Shown: one piece after another, positions 43,709-50,262 of the stretch
Layout: each line of letters starts with the position of its first letter
How positions within the stretch are numbered: the stretch's first letter is position 1
Origin: Streptomyces venezuelae
GTDB lineage: Bacteria; Actinomycetota; Actinomycetes; Streptomycetales; Streptomycetaceae
DNA length: 64,000 bases
Direction of reading: 5' to 3'
NCBI RefSeq assembly: GCF_008642295.1
Contig: NZ_CP029190.1
Span: 1,984,001-2,048,000, forward strand
Notes under the pieces: model-generated
Told to the model about the DNA's origin: nothing
What the model saw: the letters and a program-made list of their open reading frames with translations, nothing else
The model's database searches: none
Translations under genes and position numbers: made by a program

Positions 43709-44500
43709 ATGAGCGGAGTATCAGTGACCAAGGGCGCCGGGGCGGAGGACTCGACTCCCGCAGCGGACGGCCTGGTCGTACTGAGCAACGTCAACAAGCA
43801 CTTCGGCGCGTTGCACGTGCTTCAGGACATCAATCTGAGCATTGCGCGCGGCGAGGTCGTCGTGGTGATCGGTCCGTCGGGTTCGGGCAAGTCGACCCTG
43901 TGCCGGACCATCAACCGGCTGGAGACCATCGACTCCGGCTCCATCACCCTGGACGGCGCCGAACTGCCCGCCGAGGGGCGGGAGCTGGCCCGGCTGCGCG
44001 CCGATGTCGGCATGGTGTTCCAGTCGTTCAACCTCTTCGCGCACAAGACGGTGCTGGAGAACGTGCTGCTGGGCCAGCTGAAGGTCCGCAAGACGCCGTT
44101 CCCCGAGGCCGAGGCGAAGGCACGGACCCTGCTGGACCGGGTGGGTGTCGGCAGCCAGGCCGACAAGTACCCGGCTCAGCTCTCCGGTGGCCAGCAGCAG
44201 CGCGTGGCGATCGCCCGCGCGCTGGCGATGGAGCCGAAGGTGATGCTTTTCGACGAGCCCACCTCGGCGCTGGACCCGGAGATGATCAACGAGGTGCTGG
44301 AGGTCATGCAGCAGCTCGCCGCCGAGGGCATGACGATGGTCGTGGTCACGCACGAGATGGGCTTCGCCCGCTCGGCGGCCAACCGGGTCGTCTTCATGGC
44401 CGACGGGAAGATCGTCGAAGAGGCGGCGCCCGAGCAGTTCTTCAGCAACCCGCGCAGCGACCGCGCCAAGGACTTCCTTTCGAAGATCCTGCACCACTGA
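43709..44500 (+). CDS. gluA: Glutamate ABC importer ATP-binding protein GluA
   Basis: A 263-aa ABC ATPase of the polar amino-acid type. Walker A is [15 protein letters not shown]-loop near [16 protein letters not shown] (a PAAT hallmark), signature [15 protein letters not shown], Walker [13 protein letters not shown], switch His in VVVTHEMGF. The first 25 residues are an extra Ser/Asp-rich extension. ATG taken with GGAG nine nt upstream; GTG at 43723 is an alternative. First gene of gluABCD and divergent from gluR. Confidence 0.95.
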   Translation: MSGVSVTKGAGAEDSTPAADGLVVLSNVNKHFGALHVLQDINLSIARGEVVVVIGPSGSGKSTLCRTINRLETIDSGSITLDGAELPAEGRELARLRADVGMVFQSFNLFAHKTVLENVLLGQLKVRKTPFPEAEAKARTLLDRVGVGSQADKYPAQLSGGQQQRVAIARALAMEPKVMLFDEPTSALDPEMINEVLEVMQQLAAEGMTMVVVTHEMGFARSAANRVVFMADGKIVEEAAPEQFFSNPRSDRAKDFLSKILHH

Positions 44501-44562
44501 GTTTCCGGTCTGGTACTCATCCGGTGGTAGTTCAACAACGTCTCATCCGAGGGAAGTTCACC

Positions 44563-45408
44563 ATGAAGGTTTTCAAGGCCGGTGCGGCTGCGGCGCTCGC
44601 CGCCACTCTCGCCCTGACGGCGACCGCGTGCGGTGGCAGCGACGACAAGAGCGACAAGGGTTCCGGCTCCGGCGGCGGCAAGAAGGTCGTCATCGGCATC
44701 AAGTTCGACCAGCCGGGTCTCGGCCTGAAGACGCCGGACGGCAAGTACACCGGCTTCGATGTGGACGTGGCCACCTACGTGGCCAAGGAGCTGGGCTACA
44801 GCGCCGACAAGATCGAGTTCAGGCAGGCCGTCTCCGCCGACCGCGAGAACCTGCTCCAGAGCGGCGACGTCAAGTTCATCGTCGCCAGCTACTCGATCAC
44901 CGACAAGCGCAAGGCCAAGGTCGACTTCGCCGGCCCGTACTTCCTGGCCCACCAGGACCTGCTGGTCCGCGCCGACGACTCGTCCATCACCAAGCCCGAG
45001 GACCTGAACGACAAGAAGCTCTGCTCGGTCGCCGGCTCCACCTCCGCCCAGAACGTCAAGGACAAGCTGGCCCCCAAGGCCAACCTGATCCAGAACGGCG
45101 GCTACTCCGAGTGCCTCACCGGCCTGGAGAACAAGGCCGTGGACGCCCTGACCACGGACAACTCGATCCTCGCCGGCTACGCCGCGCAGGAGAAGAACAA
45201 GGGCAAGTTCAAGCTGGCCGGCCTGAGCCTGAGCAACGAGAACTACGGCATCGGTCTGAAGAAGGGTGACAAGGACCTTCAGACCAAGATCAACGCCGCG
45301 CTGAAGAAGATGGTCCAGGACGGCTCCTGGGACAAGTTCGTGACGGCCAACTTCGGCCCGGCGAACTACAAGAACGAGCCCGCGCCGCAGATCACCGAAG
45401 GCAGCTGA
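44563..45408 (+). CDS. gluB: Glutamate-binding lipoprotein GluB
   Basis: A 281-aa periplasmic-type binding protein held to the membrane by lipid: signal with relaxed lipobox TATAC near residue 22, then a Ser/Gly/Asp linker. The bacterial extracellular solute-binding 3 domain begins VVIGIKFDQPGLGLK and contains GFDVDVATYVAKELG, FIVASYSITDKRK and VDFAGPYFLAHQDLLV. ATG with GAGGGA upstream. A strong hairpin follows it, likely setting a higher level than the permeases. Confidence 0.95.
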   Translation: MKVFKAGAAAALAATLALTATACGGSDDKSDKGSGSGGGKKVVIGIKFDQPGLGLKTPDGKYTGFDVDVATYVAKELGYSADKIEFRQAVSADRENLLQSGDVKFIVASYSITDKRKAKVDFAGPYFLAHQDLLVRADDSSITKPEDLNDKKLCSVAGSTSAQNVKDKLAPKANLIQNGGYSECLTGLENKAVDALTTDNSILAGYAAQEKNKGKFKLAGLSLSNENYGIGLKKGDKDLQTKINAALKKMVQDGSWDKFVTANFGPANYKNEPAPQITEGS

Positions 45409-45419
45409 TTCCTCGGTGA

Positions 45420-45458
45420 GGCGCGTCGCCGCCCGCCTGCCTCGGGCGGCGGCGCGCC
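45420..45458 (+). terminator. Intra-operon hairpin between gluB and gluC
   Basis: A 16-bp RNA stem with one G-U pair closes a 7-nt loop, without a T-run, directly after the gluB stop. Such structures between binding-protein and permease genes usually protect or partly terminate the transcript, keeping the binding protein in excess. Confidence 0.65.
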
Positions 45459-45491
45459 CCACCGGCCATCCTGGGGAGAGCGCAGGACATC

Positions 45492-46166
45492 GTGTTCGAA
45501 TTTCTTGAGTCCGGGCAGTACGACCTGCTCGGCGCCTTCTGGGTGACGGTGCAGCTCACCCTCTACTCGGCGATCGGGTCCCTGGTCTGGGGCACCCTGC
45601 TCGCCGGGATGCGGGTCAGCCCGGTCCCGCTGATGCGGGTCTTCGGCACTGCATACGTGAACGTCGTGCGGAACATCCCGCTCACCGTGCTGATCATCGG
45701 CTGCTCGCTGGGCCTCAACCAGACGCTCGGGTTCTCCATGGGCGCCGAGCGCTTCGAGGACATCGGCTTCCGGCTCGCCGTGCTCGGTTTCTCCGCCTAC
45801 ACCGGCACCTTCGTGTGCGAGGCGCTGCGTTCCGGCATCAACACGGTGCCGGTCGGCCAGGCCGAGGCGGCCCGCGCGCTGGGCCTGAGCTTCACCCAGG
45901 TCCTCCGTCTGATCGTGCTCCCCCAGGCCTTCCGGGCGGTCATCGCGCCGCTCGCCAACGTACTGATCGCCCTCACCAAGAACACCACGGTGGCGGCGGC
46001 CATCGGCGTGGCCGAGGCGGCCCTGCTGATGAAGGAAATGATCGAGAACGAAGCACAAGCGCTGTTCGCCGTCTTCGGGGTCATTGCCCTCGGCTTCGTC
46101 CTGCTGACCCTGCCCACCGGTCTGCTGCTGGGCTGGGTGGCCAAGCGAGTGGCGGTGAAGCGATGA
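45492..46166 (+). CDS. gluC: Glutamate ABC importer permease GluC
   Basis: A 224-aa permease of the HisMQ type with about five TM helices (GAFWVTVQLTLYSAIGSLVWG first). The EAA loop reads GQAEAARALGLSFTQVLRLIVLPQ, the contact site for GluA. GTG start, with GGGAGAGC upstream. Its stop overlaps the start of gluD by four bases (ATGA), implying translational coupling. Confidence 0.94.
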   Translation: MFEFLESGQYDLLGAFWVTVQLTLYSAIGSLVWGTLLAGMRVSPVPLMRVFGTAYVNVVRNIPLTVLIIGCSLGLNQTLGFSMGAERFEDIGFRLAVLGFSAYTGTFVCEALRSGINTVPVGQAEAARALGLSFTQVLRLIVLPQAFRAVIAPLANVLIALTKNTTVAAAIGVAEAALLMKEMIENEAQALFAVFGVIALGFVLLTLPTGLLLGWVAKRVAVKR

Positions 46167-47095
46167 GCTCGGTGCTCTACGACACGCCGGGGCCCAAGGC
46201 CAAGGCGCGCAACATCATCTACACCGCGGTCTTCCTGGTGCTGCTGGCACTGGCCGGGTGGTGGGTGATAGGCACCCTGGCCGACAAGAACCAGCTGGAG
46301 GCAGACAAGTGGACGCCGTTCCTGGAGGGTAAGGTCTGGACGACCTTCCTCCTGCCGGGCCTCGGCGAGACCATCAAGGCCGGCCTCATCGCCATGGTGA
46401 TCGCGCTGCCGCTGGGCGCCCTCTTCGGTATCGGCCGGCTCTCCGACCACGCCTGGGTGCGCGTCCCGGTCGGCGCGGTCGTCGAGTTCTTCCGCGCCAT
46501 GCCGGTGCTGATCCTCATGGTGTTCGGCTCCGCGCTGTTCGTGAAGTTCACGGACATCGACTCCGAGATCAGGCCGCTGTACGCCTGCGTCACCGGCCTG
46601 GTGCTCTACAACGCCTCGGTGATCGCCGAGATCGTCCGGGCCGGCATCCTGTCGCTGCCCAAGGGGCAGGGCGAGGCGGCCAAGGCGCTCGGTCTGCGCA
46701 AGAGCCAGATCATGGCCCACGTGCTGATCCCGCAGGCGGTCGCGGCGATGCTGCCCGCCCTGATCAGCCAACTGGTCGTCATCCTCAAGGACACCGCCAT
46801 CGCGGGCGCCGTCCTGGGCCTGGGCGAACTGCTGTCGATGAACCGGCAGATCTCCGCCAACTACAGCAACACCATCCCGACCCTGGTCGTGATCGCCCTG
46901 CTGTACGTGGTGCTGAACTTCGCGCTCACCGGCTTCGCCTCCTGGCTGGAGCGGCGGCTGCGGCAGCAGAAGAAGAAGTCCGGCGGTACGGCCGCTCCCG
47001 CCGTGACCGTCACCGACAAGGCGGGCGGCGACGGTGGCGCCACCGCCGCGATCCCCGCCCAGGGCGACGGCTCGGACGTGGTCTCGAAGGACTGA
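46163..47095 (+). CDS. gluD: Glutamate ABC importer permease GluD
   Basis: A 310-aa permease with the EAA loop GQGEAAKALGLRKSQIMAHVLIPQ and about five TM helices plus a leading one (IIYTAVFLVLLALAGWWVIG). Its ~45-residue C-terminal tail is charged and Gly/Ala-rich, outside the permease fold. It forms the channel with GluC. Last gene of the operon; a terminator follows 41 nt later. Confidence 0.94.
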   Translation: MSSVLYDTPGPKAKARNIIYTAVFLVLLALAGWWVIGTLADKNQLEADKWTPFLEGKVWTTFLLPGLGETIKAGLIAMVIALPLGALFGIGRLSDHAWVRVPVGAVVEFFRAMPVLILMVFGSALFVKFTDIDSEIRPLYACVTGLVLYNASVIAEIVRAGILSLPKGQGEAAKALGLRKSQIMAHVLIPQAVAAMLPALISQLVVILKDTAIAGAVLGLGELLSMNRQISANYSNTIPTLVVIALLYVVLNFALTGFASWLERRLRQQKKKSGGTAAPAVTVTDKAGGDGGATAAIPAQGDGSDVVSKD

Positions 47096-47136
47096 GGCCC
47101 GCCCCAGGGGTCGCTCCTGACCCTTCATCACCTCGT

Positions 47137-47176
47137 GTGCGCGGTGCGCCGGATCACCTCCCGGCGCACCGCGCAC
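47137..47176 (+). terminator. glu operon terminator
   Basis: A perfect 16-bp stem (GTGCGCGGTGCGCCGG / CCGGCGCACCGCGCAC) with an 8-nt loop, 41 nt after gluD. Confidence 0.85.
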
Positions 47177-47207
47177 ATGCGTGCGACGGCGTTGCGCCCG
47201 GTGTCAC

Positions 47208-47252
47208 TTGACGCACGCACCTTCAGTGGGTTGCATACGGTCTGTGATCACA
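47208..47252 (+). promoter_or_regulatory. Candidate promoter and palindrome upstream of the FAD monooxygenase
   Basis: A -35-like TTGACG at 47208-47213 precedes, at 17 nt, the weak -10-like TTGCAT (47231-47236). Just downstream is the perfect 10-bp palindrome TGTGATCACA at 47243-47252, ending 23 nt before the ATG, a plausible operator overlapping the transcription start. Confidence 0.4.
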
Positions 47253-47275
47253 TACCGGACACCGGGAGCCGCGCC

Positions 47276-49003
47276 ATGGACCCGGTGATCGTCGTCGGCG
47301 CGGGGCCCGTCGGACTGTCCCTGTCCCTCGCCCTGGCCGGCCAGGGCGTGCCCTCCGTCCTCCTCGACGAGGGCCCCGGCAAGGACGAACCACGACCGGC
47401 CCGGACGGTCGTGCTGCACGCCGACACCGCCGCCATGGCGCAGCGCCTCGGCTGTACGACGCTGCGCGACGAGGGCGCCCACTTCGCCGCCTGGCGCACC
47501 CTGCGCCGGCGGCAGCAGACCCACCGGAGCACCTTCGAGGACCACCCGGCCCCGCTGCACGTCCCCCAGCACGCCCTCGCCCGCGGCCTGCGGGACGCAG
47601 CCGCGGCCCACCCCTTGGTGCAGCTGGTTCCGGACAGCCGCCTGGACTCGCTGGAGCAGGAGGCGCAGGGGGTCACCGTGCACACCCGGGGTGCCGAAAC
47701 CACCTGGTGGCGCGGGAGTTGGCTGGTCGGCTGCGATGGCGCCCGGTCCACCGTCCGCAAGCTCCTCGGCATCCGCTTCCCCGGCCGTACCGCCGTCGAA
47801 CGGCATGCGGTGGCCGCTCTGCGCACCGAACTCCCCTGGCCGGGCGAGGCCCTGCTGCACCGCGGCCACTCCTCCGGTGTCACCGAGGTGACGGCCCGGC
47901 CGCTGCCCGACGGGGTGTGGCGGCTGGACTGGCTGCTGCCGCCGCGCGGCGACCTGGTCACCCCGGACGCGTTGATCGCCCTGATCCGGGAGACCCTGGC
48001 GGGCTGGTGCGGCGGTACCACTCCCCCGTACGACCTGATCGACACCGGGGTGTACACCGTGCACCACCGGCTGGCCCGGAGCTGGCGCGAGGGCCGCGCC
48101 TTCCTCGCCGGAGACGCCGCGCACCTGCTCGGCGCGGTGGGCACCCAGGGGGTCGAGGAAGGGCTGCGGGACGTCGAGAACCTGGCCTGGAAGCTGGCCC
48201 TGGCCTGGCATCACGGGGCCTCCGAGGGGCTCCTGGACAGCTACCAGGCCGAACGGCGCACCGCCGTGGCCGCCCGGCTGCGCGCCGCCGACCAGGCACT
48301 GCCGGTGCTGCGGGGCGGCGGCGGGCTGCGCAGCTACCTGCCGGGGTCCGGGCGCACCCACGAACTGCTGCTCGCCGAAGGCCATCTGGGGCGCGGGCCG
48401 CTCGGTTCCGCGCCGGCGTACGCCCCTCCGGTCGCGGTCCGCGAAGTACCGACCGACACCGAGCCGGGCGGCGCCGTGGCGAACGTACCGGTGACCGCGC
48501 CGGACGGGTCGACCGTGCCGCTGCGGGACCTGCTGGGGAGCCGGCTGCTGGTGGTGCTGGTGGCACCGGGAACCGGGGTGTGGGACCGGCGGCACTGGAT
48601 GAAGGCCGGGCTGATGCCCCGGCTGGCGGCGGCGGTGAGCGCCCTGCCGGTACGGGCGGAACTGCTGGTCGCCGACGGCTACCCGGGGGCGCCCGCGCAC
48701 ACCGTGCTGCTGGTCCGGCCGGACGGCCATCTGGCGGCGACCTTCGCGGGGGTCCGGCCGGCCGAGTTGTACGAGGCGGCCGACGCGGTCCGGGCGGGGG
48801 CGCCCGGCGGGACCGGGGAGGCCGGGGCGAAGGGCGCGGCCGGCTCCGGCACGGCCGCCGGGGAGAGCGCCGGGAAAGGCGCCGGAAAGGGTGCCGGGGA
48901 GGGCGCCGCCGCGGTGGCCGCGGTCCCCGCCCGGCCGGCCCGGCCCGCCCTCCCCGCCGCGGTGCCCGCCGCACCGGGGGAGTCCACCACGCCACAGCAG
49001 TGA
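47276..49003 (+). CDS. FAD-dependent aromatic monooxygenase (PHBH/PheA fold) with C-terminal thioredoxin-like domain
   Basis: A 575-aa flavoprotein hydroxylase. The FAD-binding Rossmann motif is VIVVGAGPVGLSLSLALAGQG at residues ~4-24, the second motif is WLVGCDGARSTVRKLLG near residue 148, and the GD motif is RAFLAGDAAHLLGAVGTQGVEEGLRD near residue 270. Residues ~400-500 look like the thioredoxin-like C-terminal domain of phenol hydroxylases. The last ~75 residues are a Gly/Ala/Lys low-complexity tail. It stands alone, with no partner genes for an antibiotic or catabolic pathway next to it, so the substrate is unknown. Confidence 0.88.
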   Translation: MDPVIVVGAGPVGLSLSLALAGQGVPSVLLDEGPGKDEPRPARTVVLHADTAAMAQRLGCTTLRDEGAHFAAWRTLRRRQQTHRSTFEDHPAPLHVPQHALARGLRDAAAAHPLVQLVPDSRLDSLEQEAQGVTVHTRGAETTWWRGSWLVGCDGARSTVRKLLGIRFPGRTAVERHAVAALRTELPWPGEALLHRGHSSGVTEVTARPLPDGVWRLDWLLPPRGDLVTPDALIALIRETLAGWCGGTTPPYDLIDTGVYTVHHRLARSWREGRAFLAGDAAHLLGAVGTQGVEEGLRDVENLAWKLALAWHHGASEGLLDSYQAERRTAVAARLRAADQALPVLRGGGGLRSYLPGSGRTHELLLAEGHLGRGPLGSAPAYAPPVAVREVPTDTEPGGAVANVPVTAPDGSTVPLRDLLGSRLLVVLVAPGTGVWDRRHWMKAGLMPRLAAAVSALPVRAELLVADGYPGAPAHTVLLVRPDGHLAATFAGVRPAELYEAADAVRAGAPGGTGEAGAKGAAGSGTAAGESAGKGAGKGAGEGAAAVAAVPARPARPALPAAVPAAPGESTTPQQ

Positions 49004-49043
49004 TCGATTGACCCTCAAGGTCACTCGTGGTTCACTCGCGGAC

Positions 49044-49130
49044 ATGACCGGCACCGACGTACGCCTCTGGCGGAGGGTCCACATGGACCTGCTCCGCTAT
49101 GCGGGCTGCGTCTGTCGCCCCGCCTGCTGA
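49044..49130 (+). CDS. Cysteine-rich leader peptide of the cysteine dioxygenase operon
   Basis: A 28-codon reading frame ending ...AGCVCRPAC, with three Cys in the last seven residues. It begins ATG (MTGTDVRLWRRVHMD) and an inner ATG at 49083 is a second start candidate. Similar small Streptomyces peptides with Arg-rich heads and Cys-rich ends precede sulfur-metabolism genes and are annotated as putative leader peptides; in mycobacteria, related cysteine-codon sORFs act as cysteine-responsive attenuators (from memory). It lies 64 nt upstream of cysteine dioxygenase. I infer that ribosome stalling at the Cys codons tunes the downstream operon. Confidence 0.8.
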   Translation: MTGTDVRLWRRVHMDLLRYAGCVCRPAC

Positions 49131-49162
49131 TTCGCCTTTCTTCCGCGCGCCGTCGTGCGCGC
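49101..49162 (+). promoter_or_regulatory. Possible attenuator hairpins in the cysteine leader
   Basis: Two short hairpins can form: GCGGG (49101-49105) with CCCGC (49119-49123), enclosing two of the Cys codons, and GCGCGC (49145-49150) with GCGCGC (49157-49162) just after the leader stop. Neither is strong, and no U-run follows, so the mechanism could be translational. Confidence 0.35.
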
Positions 49163-49194
49163 TCCCACGCGAACCCCCAGGACGGTCATCCTCC

Positions 49195-49755
49195 ATGTCT
49201 GCACCCTCGTACGCGCCTGCGCCCGGCCACGCCCCGGATCAGGCCACAGCCCGCCCGCACACCGGGCCCACCGCCGCCGAACTCCTCGAGTTCGCCCTGC
49301 GCACCGCCTCCGACCCGGAGGTGATCGACTCACTCCCCCTCGATCCCGAAGGCCGCACCTGGGTGCGGCTGGACGGCCCGGGCGGCAGCGAGGCCTGGCT
49401 GATCGGCTGGCCACCGGGCACCGGCACCGGCTGGCACGACCACGCCGAGTCGCGCGGCGCGTTCGCCACCGCCCGCGGCCGGCTCACCGAGCACTCCCTC
49501 GCCGTCCGGCTGCCCTCGGAGGGCTGGCAGAGCCTGGAACTGGCCGCCGGGCACGACCGGAGCCGCAGCCTCGGCCCGGGTAGCGGGCGGGCCTTCGGCG
49601 AGTACCACGTCCACGAGGTGCTCAACCCGTCCGCGGCGGAGCACGCGGTCTCGGTTCACGCGTACTACCCGCCGCTGCCGCAGATCCGCCGGTACAGCCG
49701 CACCGGCCCGGTCCTCACGCTGGAGCACGTCGAGCGCCCGGCGGACTGGGAATGA
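49195..49755 (+). CDS. Cysteine dioxygenase (cupin)
   Basis: Converts cysteine to cysteine sulfinate with O2 and Fe(II). The 186-aa cupin holds the metal ligands in TGWHDHAESRGAF (two His) and the third His in GEYHVHEVLNPS; the flanking SEAWLIGWPPGTG is typical of bacterial CDO. The first ~30 residues are a Pro/Ala extension. ATG start; the frame extends upstream to 49099 but overlaps the leader. Its stop overlaps the rhodanese start (ATGA), so the two are coupled. Confidence 0.92.
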   Translation: MSAPSYAPAPGHAPDQATARPHTGPTAAELLEFALRTASDPEVIDSLPLDPEGRTWVRLDGPGGSEAWLIGWPPGTGTGWHDHAESRGAFATARGRLTEHSLAVRLPSEGWQSLELAAGHDRSRSLGPGSGRAFGEYHVHEVLNPSAAEHAVSVHAYYPPLPQIRRYSRTGPVLTLEHVERPADWE

Positions 49756-50168
49756 GCACCGCGCAGCCGGCCCGGACCGGCATCGACGGGCACCTGGAGC
49801 GGATCCGGGCGGGGTACGAGCGGATCGGGGCGCGGGAGGCGTACGCGGCGGTCGAGGCGGGTGAGGCCCTGCTGGTCGACACCCGGTACCAGGCGCTCCG
49901 GGAACGGGACGGGCTGATCCCGGGCGCCCTGCTGGTCGAGCGGAACGAACTGGAGTGGCGGCTGGACCCGTCCGGCAGCCACCGCGCCCCCGCGGCCACC
50001 CGGCACGATCTGCGCTGGATCGTGGTCTGCAACGAGGGGTACGCCTCCAGTCTGGCCGTGGACTCCTTGCACCGGCTGGGCCTGTACCGGGCCACCGACC
50101 TGGTCGGCGGCTTCCAGGCGTGGAAGGCGGCCGGCCTGCCGGTGACCGCGGTGGGCGCTCGCGGCTGA
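49752..50168 (+). CDS. Rhodanese-like sulfurtransferase
   Basis: A 138-aa single rhodanese domain. The active-site Cys lies in WIVVCNEGYASSLA near residue 95, the cradle is VDTRYQALRERDGLIPGALLVERNELEW, and the C-terminal end VGGFQAWKAAGLPV is family-typical. Rhodaneses move sulfane sulfur from persulfides or thiosulfate. Overlap with cysteine dioxygenase points to joint handling of excess cysteine sulfur. Followed by a terminator. Confidence 0.92.
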   Translation: MSTAQPARTGIDGHLERIRAGYERIGAREAYAAVEAGEALLVDTRYQALRERDGLIPGALLVERNELEWRLDPSGSHRAPAATRHDLRWIVVCNEGYASSLAVDSLHRLGLYRATDLVGGFQAWKAAGLPVTAVGARG

Positions 50169-50179
50169 GTCCCGGCACG

Positions 50180-50222
50180 CGCGAGGGTGCCCCGGATCTC
50201 CGCGCTCCGGGGCACCCTCGCG
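50180..50222. terminator. Terminator of the cysteine dioxygenase-rhodanese operon
   Basis: A perfect 17-bp stem (CGCGAGGGTGCCCCGGA with its complement) closes a 9-nt loop, 12 nt after the rhodanese stop. Confidence 0.87.
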
Positions 50223-50262
50223 TCGTACGGCCACCGGCCACGGGCTCGCCGGGGGCAGGGGC

